The notes: a model not told the origin generated them from the sequence alone. DNA of 64,000 nt from Nocardia farcinica (GCF_001182745.1 NZ_LN868938.1:1426001-1490000); one strand, 5' to 3'; shown: positions 46,178 through 54,965, counted from the first letter of the stretch. Numbers and translations: made by a program.

Positions 46178-46659
46178 GACCGCGACGCCAGCCGATCGGC
46201 GAGATCCACGGTCCGCCACGGTCGCCGCGCTTCGCCCCCGGACAGACGGGGACATCCCACCCCTCCGCCGTCGTGCAGCACCGGCGAGGACGACGTTTCC
46301 TCTACGCCGACGGCCAACGAAATGCCCTTGCCCCCAGCGGAGAGGAGTGGAGACCGTCCCTTTCCTGACCGCCGATAAGTGAACCTTATCGGCGGTCAGG
46401 ATCTCCCGAACATCGGAATCAACTCTGCTCATTTTCGTTATCGTTACCGTCACGCCAACGCAACGTATTGCGACGTAAGCGGTCGAAAAACTGGGATCGG
46501 TTGCACGGACGTACCGAACGTGAGCCACAACACTTCCGCACGCACTGGCGAGGACGGCACGCCGAATTCCCGTCCCCTACTGCTTCCGCACGACGCGGGC
46601 GTACCCCGGGCGGGTTGGACGACCGTCCCCGGTCGCTGCGGCCGGGGACGGTGACCCAC
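46178..46659. other. Intergenic region with a strong hairpin and an AT-richer stretch
   Basis: No supportable gene. It contains the 17-bp perfect hairpin (46363-46401) and, at about 46425-46490, a stretch that is clearly less GC-rich than its surroundings (ATTTTCGTTATCGTTACC). Confidence 0.5.
46363..46401. repeat. Perfect 17-bp inverted repeat
   Basis: The arms TCCTGACCGCCGATAAG (46363-46379) and CTTATCGGCGGTCAGGA (46385-46401) are exactly complementary around a 5-nt loop TGAAC. No T-tract follows on either strand, so a simple intrinsic terminator is not obvious. Confidence 0.85.
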
Positions 46660-47061
46660 TCACTCCACCGCGGTCGCCTCGAGCTCGACCAGCTGCCCCG
46701 GCACGGCCAACCGCGTCACACCGAGCATCGTGGTCGCCGGCGCCACCCCGGCCGCACCCAATCGGCCGGCCAGCACGCCGTAGTGTTCGAGCAGCAGGTC
46801 GACGTCGGTGGTGTAGACGTCGAGGCGGACCAGGTTCGCCAACGACATGCCGCCCGCCGCCAGCACCGCCTCCACGTTGTCCAGGCTCAGCGCCAGCTGC
46901 GCCGCCATGTCACCGTCGTGGCACGGTTGCCCGTCCGCGCTCATGGCGGTCTGCCCGGAGCAATACAGGGTCCGGGTGTGCCCGGTGACGAGCTCGCCCT
47001 GGTTGAACCCCATCGCCAGCGACCACGTCACCGGGTTGATCGCCGTTCGTTCCGCTACCAC
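46660..47061 (-). CDS. RidA family (YjgF/YER057c/UK114) protein
   Basis: The 133-residue protein has the RidA fold signature: LYCSGQTAMSADGQ, DMAAQLALSLDNVEAVLAAGGMSLANLVRLDVYTTD (LxNVxxxLxxAG) and VPGQLVELEATAVE at the C-terminus. RidA removes reactive enamines/imines; this sequence lacks the typical IPxR Arg motif, ending instead LVELEATAV, so it may be one of the divergent Rid groups. GTG 47061 follows GGAG. It is divergent from a WYL regulator. Confidence 0.85.
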   Translation of the reverse strand: MVAERTAINPVTWSLAMGFNQGELVTGHTRTLYCSGQTAMSADGQPCHDGDMAAQLALSLDNVEAVLAAGGMSLANLVRLDVYTTDVDLLLEHYGVLAGRLGAAGVAPATTMLGVTRLAVPGQLVELEATAVE

Positions 47062-47151
47062 ATCAGCTCCATTCGCTTCGTCGGATCCGGCGCCCCGCGG
47101 TCGGGTGACCGCGTGGTCGAGCGCCGTGCCGAGGAGCCTTCCCGGTAATGA

Positions 47152-47182
47152 CGACACCCTCTGTCGCGTATCGGACTAGGGT
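47152..47182 (+). promoter_or_regulatory. Dyad and -10 element of the WYL regulator promoter
   Basis: CGACA-N5-TGTCG (47152-47166) lies just upstream of TAGGGT (47177-47182). The hexamer is six bases before GTG 47189, which predicts a leaderless mRNA; the dyad is a candidate operator for autoregulation or for the divergent RidA gene. Confidence 0.45.
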
Positions 47183-47188
47183 TTTGCG

Positions 47189-48157
47189 GTGCGCGCGGAT
47201 CGATTGGTGTCGCTGGTGCTGCTGCTCCGACAACGCGGCAGGGCCACCGCGGCCGAGCTGGCCGCCGAACTCGAGGTGTCCACACGCACCGTGCTGCGCG
47301 ATATCGACGCACTGTCCACCGCAGGCGTTCCCGTGTACGCCGAACGCGGCAGGTACGGCGGCTTCGCATTGTTGCCCGGATTCCGCACCGAGCTCACCGG
47401 CCTCAACCACGACGAAGCGCTGGCCTTGCTGATCGCCGGATCCCGCCGCGGAGCACAGGCATTCGGCCTCGACTCCGCGCTCGCCTCGGCAATGCTCAAG
47501 GTCGTCGACGCACTGCCCGACACCTATCGCGACACCGCCGCCGACATCGCCGAGCGGCTGCTCATCGACCCACGCACCGACCTGCTGTCGCGTCCACTCG
47601 CGGCCGAGGAGATCCCCGGCACCGTCCTCGCCGAGATCCGGCGCGCGGTGCTGGCCGGCCACCGGCTGCGCATCCACTACGCCGCCGTCGACCAGCCGCC
47701 GCGGTGGCGCACCGTGGACCCCATCGGCCTGGTCGTGGCCCGCGGCCAGACCTACCTGCTGGCCACCCGATCCGGCGCGGACCGCACCTACCGGCTGGCG
47801 CGAGTGCTCGCCGCCGAAGAACTGCCCGACCCCGCCCAGCGACCCGAGCAGGTCGACCTGGACCAGATCTGGCAGGAGCGCAGCATCCGCTTCCGCACCG
47901 GCGGCGACCAGATCACCGTGCTGCTCCGACTCAACCCGGCCAGACGCGACGACCTGGTGACCACCGCACTGGCCGTGCTCACCGAAGAACCCGACACCGA
48001 CGGCAGGCTGCGCATGGAAGTCACCTTCCAGGACTCCCGCCACGCCGAATGGGCACTGTGGCAGCTCGGCATCGACGCCGAAGCCCTCGCCCCGCCGGCC
48101 CTGCGCGCCGCCCTGCACGACCGCGCCGCCGCCATCGCCGCCCGCTACGAGCGCTGA
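47189..48157 (+). CDS. WYL-domain helix-turn-helix transcriptional regulator
   Basis: The 322-residue protein has a DeoR-like HTH_11 domain (ATAAELAAELEVSTRTVLRDIDALSTAGVPVYAERGRYGGFAL) and a C-terminal WYL ligand-binding domain (HRLRIHYAAVDQPPRWRTVDPIGLVVARGQTYLLAT) followed by a WCX-type region. WYL regulators respond to nucleic-acid-like or other ligands. It is divergent from the RidA gene, a frequent arrangement for local regulators. Confidence 0.9.
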   Translation: MRADRLVSLVLLLRQRGRATAAELAAELEVSTRTVLRDIDALSTAGVPVYAERGRYGGFALLPGFRTELTGLNHDEALALLIAGSRRGAQAFGLDSALASAMLKVVDALPDTYRDTAADIAERLLIDPRTDLLSRPLAAEEIPGTVLAEIRRAVLAGHRLRIHYAAVDQPPRWRTVDPIGLVVARGQTYLLATRSGADRTYRLARVLAAEELPDPAQRPEQVDLDQIWQERSIRFRTGGDQITVLLRLNPARRDDLVTTALAVLTEEPDTDGRLRMEVTFQDSRHAEWALWQLGIDAEALAPPALRAALHDRAAAIAARYER

Positions 48158-48303
48158 CCACCACCGACGGCCCGCGACACCAGCCGCATGATCCAGAACG
48201 GCTCGGGCGGAAAGGCCACCGTCCAGTACTTCAGGGCGGCCGCCAGCGCCTGCGCGGCGGCCCGCCGCGTAGGCTTCGGGCGAGCGACGACGCCGGGTCG
48301 CAC
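48145..48303 (-). pseudogene. Possible small gene or C-terminal fragment
   Basis: A minus-strand frame encodes about 52 residues with a natural-looking end: ALAAALKYWTVAFPPEPFWI followed by MRLVSRAVGGG. The aromatic and Pro content differs from shadow frames, but I recognise no family and the GTG start is arbitrary. It overlaps the end of the WYL gene and may be a remnant. Confidence 0.25.
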
Positions 48304-48345
48304 CGGGCCACCGGGGCGCCCTCGGCACGACCCGAAGGAGACCCC

Positions 48346-49257
48346 GTGCGGATCGGAATCATGCTGAACGAGCATGCCGGACCCGACAGCCTGCGCCTGC
48401 TCACCGACGAGCTGCGCCGCAACGCCGACGAAGGATTCGACTCGTCCTGGCTCACGCACGTCTTCGGCGTGGACGCGCTCACCGCGCTCGCCGTCGCGGG
48501 CAGCCGAGTTCCCGACATCGCCATCGGCACCGCCGTCGTGCCCACCTACCCACGCCACCCCGGGGCCCTCGCCCAGCAGGCGCGCACCACCGCGCTCGCG
48601 GTCGGACCCGACCGGCTGACGCTGGGCATCGGGCTCTCGCACCAGATGGTCATCGAGAACATGTACGGCTACGACTTCGCCCGCCCGGTCCGGCACCTGC
48701 GCGAATACCTCGAGGTGCTGATGCCGCTGGTGGACGGACAGCCGGTGTCCTTCAGCGGCGAAACGGTCAGCGCCAACCTGCAACTGAGCGTCCCCAACGA
48801 CGACCGCGTGCCGGTGCTCGTCGCCGCGCTGGGCGAACAGATGCTCCGGCTCGCGGGCAAACGCACCGACGGCACCGTGCTGTGGATGACCGGCCCCACC
48901 ACCATCCGCGACCACATCGCCCCCACCATCACCGCCGCCGCGACCGAAGCGGGCCGTCCGGCACCCCGGATCGTGTGCGCGCTGCCGGTGCTGGTCACCG
49001 ACGACCCCGACGGCGCCCGCGAACGCGCCGCCAAGGTGTTCAAGATCTACGGCAGCCTGCCCTCCTACCGCGCCATGATGGACCGCGAGGGCGCCGCGGG
49101 CCCGGCCGACCTGGCCATCGTCGGCACCGAGGACCAGGTCGCCGAACGGGTGCGCACGGTCTTCGCCGCTGGCGCCACCGAATTCGTCGGTATCGTCTTC
49201 GCCGACGGCGACGACGCCACCCGCACCCGCAAGCTCCTCACCGACCTGAAATCCTGA
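48346..49257 (+). CDS. LLM-class F420-dependent oxidoreductase
   Basis: The 303-residue luciferase-like protein has VRIGIMLNEHAG, DEGFDSSWLTHVFGVDALTAL, IAIGTAVVPTYPRHP, LTLGIGLSHQMVIENMYGYDF and VPVLVAALGEQMLRLAG, typical of the actinobacterial F420-dependent group that resembles methylene-H4MPT reductase. The substrate is unknown. GTG 48346 follows GAAGGAG and begins the conserved strand; the longer open frame runs through the WYL gene in another phase. It is a separate unit from the LLM gene at 3138. Confidence 0.87.
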   Translation: MRIGIMLNEHAGPDSLRLLTDELRRNADEGFDSSWLTHVFGVDALTALAVAGSRVPDIAIGTAVVPTYPRHPGALAQQARTTALAVGPDRLTLGIGLSHQMVIENMYGYDFARPVRHLREYLEVLMPLVDGQPVSFSGETVSANLQLSVPNDDRVPVLVAALGEQMLRLAGKRTDGTVLWMTGPTTIRDHIAPTITAAATEAGRPAPRIVCALPVLVTDDPDGARERAAKVFKIYGSLPSYRAMMDREGAAGPADLAIVGTEDQVAERVRTVFAAGATEFVGIVFADGDDATRTRKLLTDLKS

Positions 49258-49369
49258 CCACGTGATCCGGCGCGCGCCGACCGGTGCGGCGCGCCCGACC
49301 GGTCCGGGGATCGATCGCCGTAGACTCGGCGAAACCGGTGCGGCGGGCGGTGATTCACGAGGAGGTGCG

Positions 49370-50572
49370 GTGCCGGAGGGAACGGTGGTCGTGGCGGTGC
49401 CCGACGCCGTGCGCGGGGAACTGCGACGCGGAGTGGGCAGCGTGCTCGTCGACGCCGCGGCACTGCGGCTGGTGCGCGAACGATTCGACGACGGTCAGGC
49501 CGGCGCGTTACGCCGCTACCTGGAGGCCTCGCAGTCACCGAACACGTTGCGCGCCTATCGAACCGACTGGGTCGCCTGGGCCGCCTGGTGCGCGCGCGAA
49601 GGACGCCAGGCCCTGCCCGCCGAACCCCTCGACGTGGCCGTCTATCTCGCCGCGGCCGCCGACGCCCGCCGCGAGGACGGCACCTGGGCGTTCGGACCCG
49701 CAACCCTGGAACGCAAATCCGCCGCCATCGCCGCCGTCCACGCCGCCAACGGCCTGCCCTCCCCCACCCGCTCCGACGTCGTGCGACTGACCCTGCGCGG
49801 CATCCGCCGCACCCGCCGCAGCGCCCCCACCCGCAAACGCCCCGTGCTGCTGCACACCCTCGAACAACTCCTCGACGGCCTGCCCGAACCCGGCTGGCCC
49901 GGCGAACCGGCCCGCCGCCGCGACACCCTCGCCCTGCTCATGGGGTTCGCCGGCGCCCTGCGCCGCAGCGAACTCGCCGGACTGCGCCTCGGCGACGTCG
50001 AACAACGCACCGACCACGCCACCGGCGAACCGCTGCTGCTCCTCCATCTGCCCACCACCAAGACCGACCCCACCGGCACCGCCGAACACCGCGTCGTCCT
50101 GCCCCGCGGCAAACACCCCCGCACCTGCCCCGTCTGCGCCTACGCCGACTGGCTGCGCCTGCTCGACATCCACCACCGCGGCGGCACCGACGCCGTCCGC
50201 GCCTACTGCGCGCAAACCCACCACGACCCCGCCCTGCACCGCTGCCACGGCTTCACCGGCAGCACCGGCGGGCACCCCGACGCACCCCTGCTGCCGACCA
50301 TCACCCGGCACGGGCACATCGGCGCGCGCCCGCTGTCCGGCCGCGCCGTCGCCGAACTCGTCAAACGCTACGCCGCCCGCGCCGGCCTCGACCCCGCCCT
50401 CTTCTCCGGCCACTCCCTGCGCGCCGGCTTCGCCACCCAAGCCGCCCTCGGCGGCGCCGGCGACCGCGAGATCATGCGCCAGGGCCGCTGGTCCAATCCC
50501 CGCACCGTGCACGGCTACATCCGCACGGCCGACCCGCTCCAGGACAACGCCGTCACCAAACTCGGCCTCTGA
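49370..50572 (+). CDS. Tyrosine recombinase/site-specific integrase
   Basis: The 400-residue recombinase has a SAM-like core-binding domain (SPNTLRAYRTDWVAWAAWC) and a catalytic domain with Arg199 (GALRRSELAG), Lys231 (TTKTD), His348/Arg351 (GHSLRAGF), Trp374 (GRWSNPRT) and nucleophile Tyr383 (HGYIR). The catalytic set appears complete. GTG 49370 has GGAGG upstream and a TAGACT hexamer at 49321-49326. There is no tRNA, excisionase or phage gene nearby, so it is either a stranded mobile-element gene or a resident recombinase. Confidence 0.88.
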   Translation: MPEGTVVVAVPDAVRGELRRGVGSVLVDAAALRLVRERFDDGQAGALRRYLEASQSPNTLRAYRTDWVAWAAWCAREGRQALPAEPLDVAVYLAAAADARREDGTWAFGPATLERKSAAIAAVHAANGLPSPTRSDVVRLTLRGIRRTRRSAPTRKRPVLLHTLEQLLDGLPEPGWPGEPARRRDTLALLMGFAGALRRSELAGLRLGDVEQRTDHATGEPLLLLHLPTTKTDPTGTAEHRVVLPRGKHPRTCPVCAYADWLRLLDIHHRGGTDAVRAYCAQTHHDPALHRCHGFTGSTGGHPDAPLLPTITRHGHIGARPLSGRAVAELVKRYAARAGLDPALFSGHSLRAGFATQAALGGAGDREIMRQGRWSNPRTVHGYIRTADPLQDNAVTKLGL

Positions 50573-50581
50573 GAAAACCGT

Positions 50582-51916
50582 TCACCGGTCCTCCGTCAGG
50601 AGACCGAGCACCGCCATTCCCGCCGCCAGACCCGCCGCGACCAGCAACGCCGCGTTGTACCCCCGCACCGCCGACCCACCACCGTCGGCCACCGTGCCCA
50701 CCACCGTCACCAACCCGGCCAAACCCACCGCACCGCCGACGTGCCGGGCCATGTTCACCAACCCCGAACCCAGTCCCGCCAACTGCGGCCCCACCGCCCC
50801 GGTCACCAGCTCGACGATCGGCATCGTCAGCACCCCGACCCCGGCCGCCCACACCATCGTCGGCCCGAGCACATGCACCACATACCCCGGCGATTCCGGC
50901 AGCCGCGCCATCCACACCAGCGCCACAGCCGCCACCAGCGAACCCGCCACCACCAACAACCGTGCACCGCACCGGGGCAACAGCGTCCGGGACGCCAGGG
51001 AACCCACCAGGATCACCGCGCTCATCGGCAGCAGCGCTGCCCCCGTGCGCAGCGGGCCGTAGCCGAGCACCTGCTGGTGGTACAGCGACAGGAAGTACAC
51101 CGTCGCGTTCATGACCCCACCGAACAACGCCATGATCGCCACTCCCGTCGCCACCCCACGCCGCCCGAGCACCGGCAACGGCAGCAACGGCGCCGGAACG
51201 CGCTGCTCCACCACGACCGCCAGCCCGAACAGGATCACGGCGGCCGACAAGGCCAAGAGCACCCGAGCCGTACCCCACCCGTGCTCGGCCGCGTGCGCCA
51301 GCCCCAGAATCAACGCACCGGCGCCACCGGTGACGGCGACCGCGCCGGTCACATCCAACCGCGCCCGCTCGACAGGCCGGACCACCGGGAGTCCCACCGC
51401 GGCGGTCGCCAGAACCACCACGCCCAGTGGCACATTCACCAACAGCACCCACCGCCATCCGAGCAGCGCGGTGATCGCACCACCCAGCACGAACCCCAGC
51501 ACACCGGCCGTCGCCGACACCGCCGCCCAGATCGCCACCGCATGCCGTCGCCGTTCCGGTTCGGCGAAGGTCGTGACGAGCAGGCTCAACGTACTCGGCG
51601 CCAGCGCGGCGGCGCCCACGCCCTGCGCGAACCGGGCCGCGATCAACAACCACGCCGCGCCCGCCACTCCGGCCACCAGCACCGCGACGGTCGATACGGC
51701 TGCACCGTACAGGAACACCCGCCGATGGCCGAACACATCACCCGCCCGGCCCGCCAACAGCAGGAGCCCACCGAAGGTGAGCAGGTATCCGTTGAGTACC
51801 CACTGCTGACCCGCCGCCGACAACCCCAGATCCCTCGCCATGTCCGGGAGCGCGATCGTCACGATCAGCCCGTCGAGCACTACGAGGAACTGCGCGGCGC
51901 ACGTCACGAACAGCAC
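50582..51916 (-). CDS. MFS multidrug exporter (DHA2/EmrB-QacA type)
   Basis: The protein (444 residues from GTG 51916) has 14 predicted helices and DHA2 motifs: VVLDGLIVTIALPDMARDL (motif D1), GRAGDVFGHRR (motif A) and GFVLGGAITALLGWRWVLLVNVP (motif C and the WRW-NVP end). It probably exports hydrophobic drugs by proton antiport. The open frame extends to GTG 51970, but that would place the first codons inside a 25-bp palindrome, so the internal GTG is preferred. It is divergent from its likely TetR repressor. Confidence 0.88.
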   Translation of the reverse strand: MLFVTCAAQFLVVLDGLIVTIALPDMARDLGLSAAGQQWVLNGYLLTFGGLLLLAGRAGDVFGHRRVFLYGAAVSTVAVLVAGVAGAAWLLIAARFAQGVGAAALAPSTLSLLVTTFAEPERRRHAVAIWAAVSATAGVLGFVLGGAITALLGWRWVLLVNVPLGVVVLATAAVGLPVVRPVERARLDVTGAVAVTGGAGALILGLAHAAEHGWGTARVLLALSAAVILFGLAVVVEQRVPAPLLPLPVLGRRGVATGVAIMALFGGVMNATVYFLSLYHQQVLGYGPLRTGAALLPMSAVILVGSLASRTLLPRCGARLLVVAGSLVAAVALVWMARLPESPGYVVHVLGPTMVWAAGVGVLTMPIVELVTGAVGPQLAGLGSGLVNMARHVGGAVGLAGLVTVVGTVADGGGSAVRGYNAALLVAAGLAAGMAVLGLLTEDR

Positions 51917-51941
51917 AACGCGCGCGGTGCCGACGGTCGAC

Positions 51942-51966
51942 CTGTGGTAAACAATGTTCACCACAG
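51942..51966. promoter_or_regulatory. 25-bp near-perfect palindrome between exporter and tetR
   Basis: The outer arms CTGTGGT (51942-51948) and ACCACAG (51960-51966) flank an inner AACA-A-TGTT (51950-51958); the whole 25-bp dyad centred at 51954 has a single mismatched pair. This is typical in size for a TetR operator and should control the divergent exporter and regulator. Confidence 0.7.
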
Positions 51967-52021
51967 GCACGGTAGCCGTGCCCCGCCGTGCCCGTCAACC
52001 ACCACACCCCCGCGGCCCCGT

Positions 52022-52027
52022 TACCCT
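52022..52027 (+). promoter_or_regulatory. -10 element for leaderless tetR
   Basis: TACCCT lies seven bases before GTG 52035, giving a start site at or next to the start codon, with no Shine-Dalgarno sequence. The 25-bp palindrome lies about 55 bp further upstream. Confidence 0.45.
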
Positions 52028-52034
52028 CGGCACC

Positions 52035-52682
52035 GTGGTGAAACGCGGATTGACCAGGGAGCGGCTCGTCGCCATCGCACACGACTTCGTCGCCGCTCAC
52101 GGCATCGACGCACTCACCATGCGCAGGCTCGCCGCCGCCGCCGAGGTCTCCCCCGGTGCGCTCTACAAGCATCTGCGCGACCGCAAAGACCTCCAGCGCG
52201 CCATGGCCGATGCCATCTTCACCACCATCGATCTCGACGACATCGACCTCGACCACCCGGATGTCGAGCAGGTCCTCACCTGCTGCACGCGCCTGCGCCA
52301 GGCCATGCTCGCCTTCCGCGACGGCGGTCGCATCGTCGCGGGTTCCTACGCACCCACCGTGGCCACCGCGCGGCTCGGCGTCACCCTGCGCACGCTGCTC
52401 GCCGCCGTCACCCGCGCGCCCTTCACCCCCGGTGACCTCGCCTCCGTGCTGCGCTCGTACACAACGGGTTTCGTCATCGAGGAACAGGCCTACCTGGAGA
52501 TCTCCGACAGTGGGGAATGGGACGACCTGATCACCGCGCTGGAAGCCACCGGCCAGCCGCGCGTCGATTCCACCGGCGACATCATCGCGATCATGACCGG
52601 CGACCGGGACGAGCGATTCCGTGCCGGACTGCGCGCGATCCTCGCCGGGACGGTGCGCGCAGACATCGACAGCGCGGGATAG
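52035..52682 (+). CDS. TetR family regulator (TetR_C_1 type)
   Basis: The 215-residue protein has an HTH with ALTMRRLAAAAEVSPGALYKHLRDRKDL and the C-terminal domain of the tetracycline-repressor type (SYTTGFVIEEQAYLE). Drug-exporter repressors of this group release DNA on ligand binding. It is divergent from a DHA2 exporter with a palindromic operator between them. GTG 52035 or the next codon GTG 52038 is the start. Confidence 0.9.
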   Translation: MVKRGLTRERLVAIAHDFVAAHGIDALTMRRLAAAAEVSPGALYKHLRDRKDLQRAMADAIFTTIDLDDIDLDHPDVEQVLTCCTRLRQAMLAFRDGGRIVAGSYAPTVATARLGVTLRTLLAAVTRAPFTPGDLASVLRSYTTGFVIEEQAYLEISDSGEWDDLITALEATGQPRVDSTGDIIAIMTGDRDERFRAGLRAILAGTVRADIDSAG

Positions 52683-53023
52683 TCCGGCGTCCTGCCGGCG
52701 ACGGCGGCGCAAAAGCCCCGAACGAAACGCCGGGCGGCCGGCAGCTCGACCACCTCGGGATTGCCGAAGGTGGCCGGAGTCCGCAGCCGACACGCTCTCT
52801 GTTCGAAGACCACGGCCTGCCTGTGGCCGTCTCTCCCGTCACGTTCGGCGCGACGCTCCCCACGCCCCGAGACAGGCTTACTCGATCACGACCCCGGCGA
52901 ATCGCCTGCGCAAAGGGCGTACGGTCCGAATCCGACCGGCAAGCCGGCCCGCCACCGCCGTGGGCGGACAGCACCAGAGTGGTCATCCGTCAACGCCCCC
53001 GAGCTCGCCGTACGCCGTCCCAC
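52683..53023. other. Gap between convergent genes, no gene seen
   Basis: Open frames here are shadows with biased composition. One minus-strand frame begins MTTLVLSAHGGGG near 52986 but loses any protein-like character within 30 codons. I see no strong hairpin or repeat. Confidence 0.4.
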
Positions 53024-53512
53024 TCACTCCCGCACGCGCTGCAACACGAACATCCGGAACTCGCGACCGCCCGACAACTCGCACTCCATCAGGTAGCCGG
53101 GCCAGAACCGCACGGCCGCCGCCCAGGCTTCCTTGCGCTCCGGTCCGGTCAACTCCACCACCCGTACCGGATACCGCTCGCCCCGGCGATGCACCACCGC
53201 GCGGTCGGCGGCGCGCAGGTTCGCCGACCATACGGGGTGCTTGGCGCTGCCCCAATTCGAACCGACGACAAGGTGATCCGGGCCGTACGGCACATACAGC
53301 AGCGCGGTGGTGCGGGGCCGACCGGTCTTGCGGCCCGCCACCGTCAGTTCCAGGGACGGCAGGCCCGCCAGGTCCAGTACCCCGTACCGGCCGCGGGTCA
53401 GCCGACGTACGAGCCGTTCCCAGCGGACCACCAGGGGCGCCGTGCGCATCACCCAGCGTTGCCGGGCGAGATACCGGGCCAGGACGGGCAACGGGTTGGC
53501 CATATCCGCCAT
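53024..53512 (-). CDS. Deazaflavin (F420)-dependent nitroreductase-family oxidoreductase
   Basis: The 162-residue protein fits the Ddn/FDOR split beta-barrel family: GLPSLELTVAGRKTGRPRTTALLYVPYGPDHLVVGSNWGSAKHPVWSANLRA (RxSGxxR-type and GxxxHPxWxxNLxA motifs) with a C-terminal FRMFVLQRV. Members use F420H2 to reduce quinones or nitroimidazoles. ATG 53512 or ATG 53503 are both possible; the family normally has a short amphipathic N-terminus. It stands alone, divergent from the phosphodiesterase-fold gene. Confidence 0.87.
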   Translation of the reverse strand: MADMANPLPVLARYLARQRWVMRTAPLVVRWERLVRRLTRGRYGVLDLAGLPSLELTVAGRKTGRPRTTALLYVPYGPDHLVVGSNWGSAKHPVWSANLRAADRAVVHRRGERYPVRVVELTGPERKEAWAAAVRFWPGYLMECELSGGREFRMFVLQRVRE

Positions 53513-53577
53513 CCTGGCACGATCCGGACGCCCCGTGTGGCGCGGCGCCCCGACGGGGATCGGTAGCATCACCCCGT

Positions 53578-54306
53578 GTGATCACGGTGGCCACCTGGAA
53601 TGTCCTGCACCGCATCCACGCCGACAACTGGGGTGAGGAGGCGCCGCGCCGGTGGCCGAACGAGGCCGCCCGGATCAGCGCCGTCACCGAGTGGGTCGCG
53701 AGCCGGTCCGAACAGGTGATCGCACTACAGGAAGTCAGCGGCGACCTGCTCAACAGCCTGCGCATCGCCCTCCCGGACCGGACCGTGCCGTATTTCCGCT
53801 ACCCCCGCATGCCCACGCCGCGACGCACGGCCGCCGAACTGACCGAACCCGCCGAATACCTGGTGCTCATCCTCGACAAACCCGCCCGTCCACTGGTCGC
53901 CGAGGCCTTCCCCGACGACCCGGGCAAGGGCGTGCTCGCCGTACAGACCGACGAACTCGTCGCCGTCGCCACCCATCTCAGCGGACGCGGCCGCACCAAC
54001 GGCCAGCTCGACCGGCTGGCCGCCCTCACCCGCGAACACACCGACCGGCCGGTCGTGTTGCTCGGTGACTTCAACACCGGCCGTGACGCGGTCGCGCAGC
54101 ACCTGCCCGACTTCACCGTCGCGATCCCACCCGAGGACGCGCCCCCGACCCGCCCCCGCGAGCGTGCCGGCCGGTCCCGCACCATCGACCACATCGTCGT
54201 CCGCGGCGCGCGCATCACGGAGGTCGGCGTCGAGATCACCGGCGACCGCTCCGATCACAACTTCGTGCACGCCGCCCTGGCACTGGACCCACCGCCCCGG
54301 ATCTGA
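53578..54306 (+). CDS. Endonuclease/exonuclease/phosphatase (EEP) family protein
   Basis: The 242-residue protein has the EEP fold motifs: TVATWNVLHR (metal-site Asn), VIALQEVSGDLL (catalytic Glu), VVLLGDFNTG (DxN) and SRTIDHIVVRG with SDHNFVHAAL (catalytic Asp-His). The substrate could be DNA, phosphoinositide or another phosphodiester. No signal peptide is present. GTG 53578 starts the first strand; a TAGCAT hexamer lies eight bases upstream, so the transcript may be near-leaderless. Confidence 0.85.
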   Translation: MITVATWNVLHRIHADNWGEEAPRRWPNEAARISAVTEWVASRSEQVIALQEVSGDLLNSLRIALPDRTVPYFRYPRMPTPRRTAAELTEPAEYLVLILDKPARPLVAEAFPDDPGKGVLAVQTDELVAVATHLSGRGRTNGQLDRLAALTREHTDRPVVLLGDFNTGRDAVAQHLPDFTVAIPPEDAPPTRPRERAGRSRTIDHIVVRGARITEVGVEITGDRSDHNFVHAALALDPPPRI

Positions 54307-54311
54307 CGCGG

Positions 54312-54638
54312 TCACCCGCAACAGAACGGATCGTCACAGGGCGCACCGACCTCACTGCCGTACACGGCGAACGGTTCGACCACGGCCAGGATCGCGCTCG
54401 CGGTCGCGGCCTCGAGCATCGTCGACACGGTCAGCGGCCGTCCCCATCCCGCGGGCAGGTCGTTCAGGTCGTACCGGGCGGCGCCGTCCACGAATACCGT
54501 CCACAGGTCGTGGTCGGGAAAAGGATTGCGGCGCAATACCCACCACGCGCCGTCGACCGACGCGGCCACGGGAAAGCGGTCATCGCCGGTCCTGCACCAC
54601 CGCAGATGCACCGGCAGGTCCGAAAGATGGTCGGGCAC
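54312..54638 (-). CDS. Small protein of unknown function
   Basis: The 108-residue protein reads PDHLSDLPVHLRWCRTGDD at the start and ends VGAPCDDPFCCG. I do not recognise a named family. It has Trp-rich strands (AWWVLRRNPFPDHDLW), which suggests a small beta-rich fold. GTG 54638 has GAGGAG about ten bases upstream; ATG 54677 would add 13 residues. It is convergent with the EEP gene, five bases apart, and its coding character is clearer than any opposing frame. Confidence 0.65.
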   Translation of the reverse strand: MPDHLSDLPVHLRWCRTGDDRFPVAASVDGAWWVLRRNPFPDHDLWTVFVDGAARYDLNDLPAGWGRPLTVSTMLEAATASAILAVVEPFAVYGSEVGAPCDDPFCCG

Positions 54639-54965
54639 GGGTCCGATTCTCCTCTTCGTCCTTGCTGGTCGTTGCATCAGTACGGGGCTGGTTGGCAGCG
54701 TTCGGTGAAGAGGGTGAGAATCATGGTTAGATGCGAATATCTACGTATCGGCACTTTTTCTCGCGGGCGTCTTGGACCACCTCCCTGCCCGCCGGCTCGC
54801 TTCTCCAACCCGGTTCCGGAGCGGCACCCTCGCCCCGGCGCACTCGCCTCCCCCGACTCTTCCGTACGAATCACTCGGTCCACCCCCCCAATCGGACAAT
54901 CGACCAGTACAGTGGCGCCCGAGCGCCATCCCGCCCTCCCCCGTCCGGACACAACAGGAGCCACG
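54639..54965 (+). other. Upstream region of the GH1 gene
   Basis: No gene is supported. A relatively AT-rich stretch (54720-54770, including ATGGTTAGATGCGAATATC) could hold promoters for the flanking divergent genes. An ACAGGAG ribosome-binding site ends at 54960, five bases before the GH1 ATG. Confidence 0.4.

Noticed and set aside
46425..46455. Possible Zur/Fur-type box in the AT-richer stretch
   Set aside because: The sequence CATTTTCGTTATCGTTA only loosely resembles such boxes, lacks good symmetry and has no adjacent gene start that would fit zinc or iron control.
52591..52986. Minus-strand frame beginning MTTLVLSAHGGGG
   Set aside because: It looks protein-like for only a few residues and then runs antisense to the TetR gene; no start signal or recognised domain.
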